DNA of 32,631 nucleotides from the NCBI GenBank assembly GCA_964544605.1, contig CAZJBX010000029.1:1-32631 (forward strand), read 5' to 3'. The DNA is from JAMIFN01 sp964544605 (GTDB taxonomy: Bacteria > Pseudomonadota > Gammaproteobacteria > Burkholderiales > Burkholderiaceae_C). This document shows, piece by piece, positions 1 to 6,992 of this stretch. Under the pieces are notes generated by a model that saw only the letters and a program-made list of their open reading frames with translations, was not told the DNA's origin and ran no database searches. The translations under genes were made by a program, and so were the position numbers. Position 1 is the first letter of the stretch. Each line of letters opens with the position of its first letter.

Positions 1-1483
1 CCCAGCCGTTGAGCACCATGTCGTAGGCCTTGGCCAGGCACTTGCCAGGATCGGTGTCCATGAGGTCCTCGTGGCCGTCCTTCGGGGACGTGAAGGGGTG
101 GTGCACGGCCACCCAGCGGTCCTCGTCCTCGTCGTGCTCGAACATGGGGAAGTCCACCACCCACAGCGGCGCCCAGCGGTCTTCAAACAGGCCATTGGCA
201 CGGCCAAACTCGCTGTGGCCGATTTTGTTGCGCAAATGGCCGATGGCGTCGTTCACCACTTTGGCTTTGTCGGCGCCAAAGAAGAGGATGTCGCCGTTTT
301 CTGCGCCGCTGCGCGCCAGAATTTCGTCCAAGGCGGCATCATGCAGGTTTTTCACGATGGGCGATTGCAGACCATCGCGGCCTTGGGTCTTGTCGTTCAC
401 CTTGATCCAGGCCAAGCCCTTGGCGCCGTAAATCTTCACGAACTCGGTGTAGCCGTCAATCTCGCCACGGCTGATGCTGCCGCCTTGCGGCACGCGCAGG
501 GCCACCACACGGCCTTTGGGGTCGTTGGCGGGGCCAGAGAAGACTTTGAAGTCCACATCTTTCATCACATCGGTCAGCTCGGTGAACTCAAGCTGCACGC
601 GCAAATCGGGCTTGTCTGAGCCAAAGCGGGCCATGGCTTCGGCATAAGGCATGACGGGGAAGTCGCCCAAATCAGCGCCCATGGTGCTGGCAAACACCTC
701 GCGCACCATGCGCTCGAACAGGCTGCGGATGTCGCCCTCGCTCATGAAGCTGGTTTCAATATCGATTTGCGTGAATTCAGGCTGGCGATCGGCACGCAAG
801 TCTTCGTCACGGAAACATTTGGTGATTTGGTAATAGCGGTCGTAACCGGCCACCATCAGCAATTGCTTGAACAATTGCGGCGATTGCGGCAGGGCGAAAA
901 AGTGGCCGTCGTGCACACGGCTGGGCACGAGGTAGTCGCGCGCGCCTTCGGGCGTGCTTTTCGTCAGCATGGGGGTTTCGATGTCGATAAAGCCGTGGCC
1001 ATCGAGGAATTGGCGCACGGCCATGGCGACGCGGTAACGCAGCATGAGGTTGCGCTGCATATAGGGGCGGCGCAGGTCAATCACGCGGTGCGTCAGGCGT
1101 GTGGTTTCGCTCAGGTTGTCTTCATCGAGCTGGAAAGGCGGCGGCACAGCGGCTGACAAAATGGTGAGTTCGTGGCAGAGGATTTCCACCTTGCCGCTGG
1201 TGATTTGTTCGTTCTCCGTCCCCTCAGGGCGGGCGCGCACCTTGCCTTTGATTTGCAGGCAGAACTCATTGCGTGCTTCTTCGGCCAGGGCAAACATCTC
1301 GGGGCGATCGGGGTCGCAGACCACTTGCACAAAGCCCTCGCGGTCGCGCAGGTCGATAAAAATCACGCCACCGTGGTCGCGGCGGCGGTTGACCCAGCCG
1401 GAAAGAAGAACTTCTTCGCCCATCAGGGCGTCGGTCACTTGGCCGCAATAATGGCTGCGGTAGGCGGTGCTGCTTTGGCTCAT
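1..1483 (-). CDS. aspS: Aspartyl-tRNA synthetase (C-terminus outside window)
   Basis: Class II synthetase that charges tRNA with aspartate in the cytoplasm. About 494 residues are visible; roughly the last 100 lie beyond the left edge, since the visible part ends at AYDMVLNGW, just before the final class II motif. The N-terminal OB-fold anticodon domain is present (RRRDHGGVIF, residues 33-42). The flipping loop (QSPQLFKQLLM) and motif 2 (FRDEDLRADRQPEFTQID) follow. His37 in RRRDHGG and Gly88 in RPEGTEN match residues linked to non-discriminating AspRS in Pseudomonas, whereas E. coli has Leu and Lys. The start is the ATG that places the conserved SHYCG motif near the N-terminus. The DUF502 gene ends 34 bp upstream, a common betaproteobacterial pairing, so they are probably co-transcribed. 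Confidence 0.97.
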   Translation of the reverse strand, partial: MSQSSTAYRSHYCGQVTDALMGEEVLLSGWVNRRRDHGGVIFIDLRDREGFVQVVCDPDRPEMFALAEEARNEFCLQIKGKVRARPEGTENEQITSGKVEILCHELTILSAAVPPPFQLDEDNLSETTRLTHRVIDLRRPYMQRNLMLRYRVAMAVRQFLDGHGFIDIETPMLTKSTPEGARDYLVPSRVHDGHFFALPQSPQLFKQLLMVAGYDRYYQITKCFRDEDLRADRQPEFTQIDIETSFMSEGDIRSLFERMVREVFASTMGADLGDFPVMPYAEAMARFGSDKPDLRVQLEFTELTDVMKDVDFKVFSGPANDPKGRVVALRVPQGGSISRGEIDGYTEFVKIYGAKGLAWIKVNDKTQGRDGLQSPIVKNLHDAALDEILARSGAENGDILFFGADKAKVVNDAIGHLRNKIGHSEFGRANGLFEDRWAPLWVVDFPMFEHDEDEDRWVAVHHPFTSPKDGHEDLMDTDPGKCLAKAYDMVLNGW

Positions 1484-1517
1484 GGTTGGTCGATCTTTCA
1501 AAAGCAATAACGATAAA

Positions 1518-2147
1518 TTAAGGGAGTTGCTGGGGGCTAACCACCCCCATGCTGATGATGTATTTGAGGGCTTGGTCCACGCTCATGTCGAGCTCGCGGC
1601 AGCGGCTGCGCGGCACCATAATGAAATAGCCGCCCGTGGGGTTGGGCGTGGTCGGCACATAGAGGCTGAGGCAGTCTTCTGCGCCCAGCTCTTGCAACTG
1701 GGCGGCGGTGCGGGCATCGGGTTCACCGGTTAAAAAAGCAATGGTCCAGCAGCCCTCATGCGGCCACTGCACCAGCATGGCCTGCCGAAAGGCATTGCCG
1801 CTGCCTGAGAACAGGGTGTCAGAAACTTGCTTGACGCTGTTGTAAATGCTGTTGACGACTGGAATGCGGCCCAGCAGCAAATCCCAATATTCCAGCAATT
1901 TGCGGCCCACAAAATTGCTGACCACTGCACCCAACACAAGCAGCAGCAAAGCCGCCGCAATCAGGCCCAAACCAGGAATGTGCAGACCCAGCAAAGCATC
2001 GGGGTGCCAACGCTCGGGCAGGATGTCAAAAATGCTATCGAGTAAGCCCACCACCCAGCGCAACACCAAAATAGTGATGGCCGCAGGCACGACGACCAAG
2101 AGGCCAGCGAGCAACCATTTCTTCAGGGCGTTAATCAGGGCTTGCAT
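1518..2147 (-). CDS. DUF502 family inner-membrane protein
   Basis: A 209-residue protein of the DUF502 family, whose biochemical function is not established. Two hydrophobic segments, about residues 11-34 and 58-82, predict insertion in the inner membrane. A soluble C-terminal part carries the family features GRIPVVNSIYNSVKQV, where the family core is G.IP..R.IY...KQ, and PTTPNPTGGYF. I chose the ATG at 2147 because it gives the normal family length and starts just before the first membrane segment; the frame is open further upstream, to 2195, without conserved sequence. It lies directly upstream of aspS on the same strand. A consensus TATAAT box lies about 60 bp before the start. Confidence 0.88.
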   Translation of the reverse strand: MQALINALKKWLLAGLLVVVPAAITILVLRWVVGLLDSIFDILPERWHPDALLGLHIPGLGLIAAALLLLVLGAVVSNFVGRKLLEYWDLLLGRIPVVNSIYNSVKQVSDTLFSGSGNAFRQAMLVQWPHEGCWTIAFLTGEPDARTAAQLQELGAEDCLSLYVPTTPNPTGGYFIMVPRSRCRELDMSVDQALKYIISMGVVSPQQLP

Positions 2148-2203
2148 GATGAGGTGAGGGCAATCGGTGGCCCCGCGCAAGCAGGGCAAAGACAAAACCC
2201 CGC

Positions 2204-2209
2204 ATTATA
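2204..2209 (-). promoter_or_regulatory. Candidate -10 box for DUF502-aspS
   Basis: On the minus strand this reads TATAAT, a perfect sigma-70 -10 hexamer, between the queD stop and the DUF502 start. No good -35 hexamer sits 16-18 bp upstream. That space is partly filled by a short inverted repeat (GCCCACA...TGTGGGC) at the end of queD. It suggests that aspS need not depend on read-through from the queE-queD genes. Confidence 0.42.
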
Positions 2210-2233
2210 GAAGGGCGCTTGGCTGGCCCACAC

Positions 2234-2635
2234 TCAGGCTGTGGGCTGGGGCAGGCTCAGGCGGCAGGCATCTTGCATCCCATCGCGCCAGACCCGCACC
2301 TCAGAGAGCTGGGCTTGGCTATTGGGGGCGCTGAAGCTGGCAAAGTGCGCGGCAATAAAGCGGCAGAGGTTTTCCAGCGTCGGCGTGCCCAGCTCGGGCA
2401 CTTCATCGAGCAGGCGGTGGTCGAGCTTGTCGCGCAGCTCGGCCACGCGCTGGCGCACCCAGCCCAAATCCACCACCATGCCAGTGTGGCTGCTGATGGG
2501 GCCGCTGAAGCTGACCTCAGCGCGGTAGGTGTGGCCGTGCACGCGGGCGCTGCCCTCGGCCTCAATTTGGCGCTTGAGGGTGTGGGCGGCATCGAAGAAA
2601 AAGCCTTGGCTGACGGTGTAAATGGGCTGCTGCAT
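2234..2635 (-). CDS. queD: 6-carboxytetrahydropterin synthase-like protein (QueD/PTPS family)
   Basis: COG0720 fold protein of 133 residues, the usual length. QueD converts dihydroneopterin triphosphate to 6-carboxy-tetrahydropterin, the second step towards queuosine. The zinc ligands are visible: His in FFFDAAHTL and both His of HGHTY. The LDHRLLDEVP segment and PTLENL motif also fit. The catalytic Cys of E. coli QueD (CxxxHGH) is Ser here (SARVHGH). The Glu of the E. coli VKE motif near the C-terminus appears as Arg in VRVWRD. A Cys in DACRL near the C-terminus may be relevant. It follows queE by 46 bp on the same strand, which supports a role in the queuosine pathway despite the altered active site. 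It could belong to a QueD-like subfamily with a different mechanism. Confidence 0.88.
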   Translation of the reverse strand: MQQPIYTVSQGFFFDAAHTLKRQIEAEGSARVHGHTYRAEVSFSGPISSHTGMVVDLGWVRQRVAELRDKLDHRLLDEVPELGTPTLENLCRFIAAHFASFSAPNSQAQLSEVRVWRDGMQDACRLSLPQPTA

Positions 2636-2681
2636 AAGCGCCGTATTATCGCCGCAGGCGCAGCCAAGCGGTGGCGTGGGC

Positions 2682-3362
2682 CTAGCGGATGTTCAGGCTT
2701 TTGTGCGTTTGCACGCTCAACTTCCAGCGTGGGCGGCGCAAACACAGGGCGATGGCGCTTTGCACATGGGCCGCTTGATGTGGGCCGTCCATGGCCTGCA
2801 CATAAAAATGCTCAAACGGCAATTGCTCGATTTCGGCCAATTGAAAGCCCGCATGGCTGGGCGCTTGGGCCGTGGCTTGCGGCCAAACCAGCTTCAGCTC
2901 ATGGCCTTGTTTGAGCACCCAGCCTGCGCCTGAGAGCTTGGGGCTGACGCAGATCCAATCAATGCCGCCGCTTTCCCCCACGGGGGCCGCCTGCGTGCCA
3001 TTGGTTTCCACGGCAATGTAAAAGCCAGCTGCGTGCAGCGCGTCAATCAAAGCGCCATCGACTTGCAGCAGCGGCTCGCCGCCAGTGAGCACGACAAAGC
3101 GCTCGGCCTCAAAGCCCGCTGGCCAAAGGCTGGCGATTTGCGCCACCAGTGCCTCGGCGCTGTCGTAGCGGCCTCCCAGCGTGCCGTCGGTGCCGACAAA
3201 ATTGGTATCGCAAAACTGGCATTGCGCCTTGGCGCGGTCTTGCTCGCGGCCACTCCACAAATTACAGCCCGTAAAACGGCAAAATACGGCGGAGCGGCCT
3301 GTATGGCGGCCTTCGCCTTGCAGGGTGTAGAAAATTTCTTTGACTTGGTAGGGCATATCCAT
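2682..3362 (-). CDS. queE: 7-carboxy-7-deazaguanine synthase (radical SAM)
   Basis: QueE performs the radical-mediated ring contraction of 6-carboxytetrahydropterin to 7-carboxy-7-deazaguanine in queuosine synthesis. The 226-residue protein opens with KEIFYTLQGEG, a family signature. Cys33, Cys48 and Cys51 form a CX14CX2C cluster motif, the non-canonical spacing known from Burkholderia QueE rather than the usual CX3CX2C. LTGGEPLLQ is the SAM-binding GGEP motif. The ATG at 3356 is equally plausible; it would remove only two residues. The tcdA stop lies 12 bp upstream and queD 46 bp downstream, so the three genes are probably one transcript. Confidence 0.95.
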   Translation of the reverse strand: MDMPYQVKEIFYTLQGEGRHTGRSAVFCRFTGCNLWSGREQDRAKAQCQFCDTNFVGTDGTLGGRYDSAEALVAQIASLWPAGFEAERFVVLTGGEPLLQVDGALIDALHAAGFYIAVETNGTQAAPVGESGGIDWICVSPKLSGAGWVLKQGHELKLVWPQATAQAPSHAGFQLAEIEQLPFEHFYVQAMDGPHQAAHVQSAIALCLRRPRWKLSVQTHKSLNIR

Positions 3363-3374
3363 CTCGTGTGTGCT

Positions 3375-4202
3375 TTAAGCGCTCAAAGCGTCGATCACCC
3401 AGCCTGCCGCGACCATGCCAAAGGTGGCGGTGACGCTGACGGCCGAGCCATAACCCGCGCAGTTGAGGGCGTGGCCGCCAGCGCCGGGGGCGGTGTTGCC
3501 ATCAAGGCCGCAAGAGGGGTGGGGCGGGGCCACGGGCTCGCGGCTGAAAACGCAATTCACGCCGAATTTTTTGGCGCTGGGCTTGCTCTGCTGTGTGGCG
3601 CTTTGCGGGGCCGCAGCTTGGCCCGCACGCTGTTGGCGGCGCCATTGCGCCCGCAGCCCAGCCAGCAGCGGGTCGTGGCTGACATCGCGCAAATCGGCCA
3701 CCTCCACCTTGTCGGCGCGGCGCTTGCCGCCCGCCGCCCCCACGCTGATGAAAAGGCATTGCCCGCGCACGGCCTTGTGGCGCGACCAAGTGGCCAGAGC
3801 CAGCTTGGTTTTGAGCTGATCGCAGCAATCGATGACGGCTTGCAAAGGCTGGGCCGCTTGCGCTTGGGCGCAGATGGTGGGCCAGTTCTCAGGCTCCACA
3901 AAATCATCCACCACATCCACTTGGCAATGGGGCGCATAGCTGGCAATACGCTGGCGCATGGCCTCGACCTTGGCCATGCCCAAGCTGGCATCGGTGGCGT
4001 GAATTTGGCGGTTGATATTGGACTCGGCCACATGGTCCATATCGACCAAAGTGATGCGGCCCACGCCGCTGCGGGCCAGAGCCTCAGCCGCCCAAGAGCC
4101 TACGCCGCCAATGCCAATGACCATGGCATGGGCGGCCTGCAAGCGGGCCGCGCCCTCTAGGCCGTAGAGGCGCTCAAGGCTGGCAAAGCGGCGGCGGCTC
4201 AT
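3375..4202 (-). CDS. tcdA: tRNA threonylcarbamoyladenosine dehydratase
   Basis: E1-like (ThiF/MoeB fold) enzyme of 275 residues that uses ATP to cyclise t6A37 to ct6A in tRNAs reading ANN codons. The nucleotide loop GIGGVGS is at residues 30-36 and is followed by LVDMDHVAESNINRQ, the acidic ATP-site strand and Asn/Arg motif. AVIDCCDQLKTK carries the family Asp-Cys-Cys region. SVGAAGGKRRADKVEVADL also matches TcdA (formerly CsdL/YgdL). The 21-bp gap to the START-like gene and 12-bp gap to queE suggest an operon. With queD and queE, this makes the segment rich in tRNA-modification genes. Confidence 0.93.
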   Translation of the reverse strand: MSRRRFASLERLYGLEGAARLQAAHAMVIGIGGVGSWAAEALARSGVGRITLVDMDHVAESNINRQIHATDASLGMAKVEAMRQRIASYAPHCQVDVVDDFVEPENWPTICAQAQAAQPLQAVIDCCDQLKTKLALATWSRHKAVRGQCLFISVGAAGGKRRADKVEVADLRDVSHDPLLAGLRAQWRRQQRAGQAAAPQSATQQSKPSAKKFGVNCVFSREPVAPPHPSCGLDGNTAPGAGGHALNCAGYGSAVSVTATFGMVAAGWVIDALSA

Positions 4203-4223
4203 GGGCTTGCAGGCTGGCTTTGT

Positions 4224-4697
4224 TTAGGCTTGCACGCCTTGGGCATGCAAGGCTTCGCAATGGGCCTTGAGGCCAGCGAGCAGCTTTTTAAAGGTGTTGC
4301 TGTGGGCCGAATTCCCCGCGATGGCAAAAATAATTTTGAAAAACCAGCCTGTGGCATTGACTTGGCAGAGGTAGTTGGCCGTGGTCACGCCGTTTTCTTC
4401 CTCAAAAGTCCAAACGCCTTTGCCCGTCATGCTGCCGCGATCATAGGTTTCTTCAATGCGTTCATTGGGCTGCACTTTTTGGATGATGCGGACAAAATCT
4501 GACAGGGTGATGCCCATGTTTTTCAGCGTGTGGCGCACCTCCACCCCAGGGGCAATGGCGCTGGCACCGTTGAGGTATTCGCAGCTATAGCCTGGAAACC
4601 ACTGGCTGATGCCAGGGTAGTCCGACAGCACGCGATAGACCAGCGCTTTGGGCGCGTTGATTTGGATGGTGTCGGTGACATCGATGGCGTATTTCAT
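4224..4697 (-). CDS. SRPBCC/START-like (polyketide-cyclase fold) protein
   Basis: A 157-residue soluble protein of the SRPBCC helix-grip superfamily, which forms a hydrophobic ligand pocket. Recognisable features are the initial strand with INAPKALVYRVLSDYPG, SQWFPG, and the late WTFEEENGVTTANY region followed by a long C-terminal helix. The ligand is unknown. The start at 4697 gives the standard length; an upstream ATG at 4757 would overlap the end of parE and add sequence unlike the family. It lies between parE (56 bp upstream) and tcdA (21 bp downstream), all on the same strand. No specific function can be inferred. Confidence 0.82.
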   Translation of the reverse strand: MKYAIDVTDTIQINAPKALVYRVLSDYPGISQWFPGYSCEYLNGASAIAPGVEVRHTLKNMGITLSDFVRIIQKVQPNERIEETYDRGSMTGKGVWTFEEENGVTTANYLCQVNATGWFFKIIFAIAGNSAHSNTFKKLLAGLKAHCEALHAQGVQA

Positions 4698-4753
4698 AAG
4701 GCAAATGCTAAAAGTGGGTAATGAGCGAGATTGTAGGCGGGAGGGTTGGGCGC

Positions 4754-6742
4754 TCACACATCAATGGCCACGGCATCGCCATGCAGCTCCATGAGCTCAC
4801 GGCGGGCGGCGGCTTCGCCTTTGCCCATGAGGCGGCCCATGAGGTCGATGGTGGGTTCGAGCTCGCCGTGCGGAATTTGCACGGGCAAGAGGCGGCGGGT
4901 GTCGGGGTTGAGGGTGGTTTCCCACAGTTGTTCGGCGTTCATTTCGCCCAAGCCTTTGAAGCGGCTGATGCTGCATTTTTCGGGCGGCACGCCTTCTTGG
5001 GCGAGTTTGTCGAGGGTGCGTTGCATTTCGCCTTCATCTAAGGCGTAGAACTTGGCCGCAGGTTTTTTGCCCCGTGCGGGCGCGTCAATGCGGAACAGCG
5101 GCGGCTGTGCCACAAAGATGTGGCCGGCCTCAATGAGTTTGGGAAAGTGGCGGAAAAATAGGGTGAGCAGCAGCACTTGAATGTGGGAGCCGTCCACATC
5201 GGCATCGCTCAAGATGCAGATTTTGCCGTAGCGCAGGCTGCTCAAATCAATGTCGTCATCGGGGCCGTGGGGGTCGATGCCAATGGCCACAGAGATGTCG
5301 TGGATTTCGTTGTTGGCAAAGAGGCGGTCGCGCTCGACCTCCCAGGTGTTGAGCACTTTGCCGCGCAGGGGCAAGATGGCTTGCAGGGCTTTGTTGCGGC
5401 CCATTTTGGCGCTGCCGCCAGCGGAGTCGCCCTCGACCAGAAAGAGTTCGTTGTAGAGGGTGTCTTGGCTTTCGCAGTCGGTGAGTTTGCCGGGCAGCAC
5501 GGCCACGCCTGAGCTTTTGCGTTTTTCAATTTTTTGTCCTGCGCGTTGGCGGCTTTGGGCGGTGCGAATGACGAGTTCGGCGAGTTTTTTGCCGTATTCC
5601 ACATGGCTGTTGAGCCAGAGTTCAAGGGCGGGGCGGACAAAGCCGCTGACGAGGCGCACGGCGTCGCGGCTATTGAGTTTTTCTTTGATTTGGCCTTGAA
5701 ACTGCGGGTCCAGCACTTTGGCCGAGAGGATGAAGCTGGCGCGGGTGAAGACATCTTCGGGTTGCAGTTTCACGCCTTTGGGCAGCAGGCTGTGCAGCTC
5801 AATAAAGGATTTGACGGCTTGAAAGAGGCCGTCGCGCAAGCCCGCCTCGTGCGTGCCACCCGCTGTGGTGGGAATGAGGTTGACAAAGCTCTGGCGCAGG
5901 GGGCTGCCTTCTTCGCTAAAAATCACGGCCCAAGCTGCGCCTTCACCCTCGGCAAAGCTGTCGTGGTGTTTGTCGGCGTAGCCGCTGCCTTCAAACAGGG
6001 GGATGAGCGGCTCGCTGTGGCTGCTTTGGCTGAGGTAGTCGGCCAGGCCGCCTTGGTATTGCCAGTGTTGGCTGTCTTTGGTTTTTTCATTCACCAAGCT
6101 CACTTGCACGCCGGGCATGAGCACAGCCTTGCTGCGCAGCAGGTGTTGCAGCTCGGCCATGGGCAGGTTCAGGCTGTCGAAGTATTGGCCATCGGGCCAA
6201 ACGCGCACGGTGCTGCCTTGGCGGCGGTCGCCGTCTTGCACGCCTTTGCCAAAGCTGTTTTCGCGCAGGCTCAGGGGCTCGATGACATCGCCGCCCGCAA
6301 AGACGATGCGGGCGACTTGGCCATCGCGGTAGCTGGTGGCTTCCATGCGTTTGGATAGGGCGTTGGTCACGCTCACGCCCACGCCGTGCAAGCCGCCAGA
6401 GAAGTTGTAAGCGCCGCCTTGGCCTTTGTCGAATTTGCCGCCGGCGTGCAGGCGGGTGAAGACGAGTTCGATGACGGGGGCGTTTTCTTCGGGGTGCAGG
6501 CCAAAGGGGATGCCACGGCCATCGTCTTCGACGCTGACCGAGCCGTCGCTGTGCAGGGTGAATTTGATTTTTTTGCAAAAGCCAGCCAGCGCCTCGTCGG
6601 CGGCGTTGTCGAGCACCTCTTGCAAGATGTGCAAGGGGGTGTCGGTGCGGGTGTACATGCCGGGGCGCTGCTTGACAGGTTCCAAGCCCTTGAGCACGCG
6701 GATGGCGCTTTCGCCGTAGGAATTTTTTGTGGTTTCACTCAT
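4754..6742 (-). CDS. parE: DNA topoisomerase IV subunit B
   Basis: ATPase subunit of topoisomerase IV, which with ParC decatenates replicated chromosomes. The 662-residue protein has a GHKL ATPase domain (QEVLDNAADEA with Glu42 and Asn46; DDGRGIP near 73-79; SGGLHGVGVSVTNALS). A transducer domain follows, then a TOPRIM domain (LVEGDSAGGSAKMGR, LPLRGKVLNT, LSDADVDGSHI). RFKGLGEMNAEQLWETT is the C-terminal gyrase-B signature. The length and the absence of a long TOPRIM insertion favour ParE over GyrB. The ATG at 6742 starts the conserved region; in-frame sequence up to 7000 is non-conserved and would cover the divergent small gene and the radA start. parC is not in the window. Confidence 0.95.
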   Translation of the reverse strand: MSETTKNSYGESAIRVLKGLEPVKQRPGMYTRTDTPLHILQEVLDNAADEALAGFCKKIKFTLHSDGSVSVEDDGRGIPFGLHPEENAPVIELVFTRLHAGGKFDKGQGGAYNFSGGLHGVGVSVTNALSKRMEATSYRDGQVARIVFAGGDVIEPLSLRENSFGKGVQDGDRRQGSTVRVWPDGQYFDSLNLPMAELQHLLRSKAVLMPGVQVSLVNEKTKDSQHWQYQGGLADYLSQSSHSEPLIPLFEGSGYADKHHDSFAEGEGAAWAVIFSEEGSPLRQSFVNLIPTTAGGTHEAGLRDGLFQAVKSFIELHSLLPKGVKLQPEDVFTRASFILSAKVLDPQFQGQIKEKLNSRDAVRLVSGFVRPALELWLNSHVEYGKKLAELVIRTAQSRQRAGQKIEKRKSSGVAVLPGKLTDCESQDTLYNELFLVEGDSAGGSAKMGRNKALQAILPLRGKVLNTWEVERDRLFANNEIHDISVAIGIDPHGPDDDIDLSSLRYGKICILSDADVDGSHIQVLLLTLFFRHFPKLIEAGHIFVAQPPLFRIDAPARGKKPAAKFYALDEGEMQRTLDKLAQEGVPPEKCSISRFKGLGEMNAEQLWETTLNPDTRRLLPVQIPHGELEPTIDLMGRLMGKGEAAARRELMELHGDAVAIDV

Positions 6743-6756
6743 GGGCGCATATTTTA

Positions 6757-6772
6757 GACCCGAGTGCGGGTC
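6757..6772. repeat. Inverted repeat in the parE / small-ORF divergent promoter region
   Basis: Perfect GACCCG-AGTG-CGGGTC hairpin or operator-like dyad in the 77-bp space between the divergent starts at 6742 and 6820. It is flanked by a plus-strand TATAGAAT (6780-6787), a possible -10 for the small gene and radA, and by a minus-strand TAAAAT (6751-6756), a possible -10 for parE. It could be a regulator-binding site serving both directions, or simply a hairpin. Confidence 0.4.
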
Positions 6773-6819
6773 GCCCCTGTATAGAATGCCAGTGCGAAAC
6801 AAGATGAAGGGGATGTGTG

Positions 6820-6984
6820 ATGCGACGATGGAATTCTTTGTCCTTTGTGGTGGCTTTGGTGCTGCTGATGTTGGCTGCGCCTTGGCTGCATGGGCAGTTG
6901 GGCGATTGGGCCTATTTTTTTGATTTGCTGCTGTTTGTGTGCAGCTTTGTGGTGCTGCGTTATTTGTTTGGTTTATTGGATTGA
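6820..6984 (+). CDS. Small two-helix membrane protein upstream of radA
   Basis: A 54-residue open frame starting MRRWNSLSFVVALVLLM and ending RYLFGLLD. Two hydrophobic stretches (about residues 7-24 and 33-53) predict two transmembrane helices joined by a short WLHGQLGDWAY loop. Trp/Arg at the N-terminus suggest the N-terminus faces the cytoplasm. A purine-rich AGGGG lies about eight bases before the ATG. The stop lies 8 bp before the radA ATG, so the two are probably translated from one mRNA. I do not recognise a family. It is short enough to be missed by automatic annotation; the spacing, ribosome-binding site and composition make it likely to be real. Confidence 0.68.
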   Translation: MRRWNSLSFVVALVLLMLAAPWLHGQLGDWAYFFDLLLFVCSFVVLRYLFGLLD

Positions 6985-6992
6985 GGCGGCAG

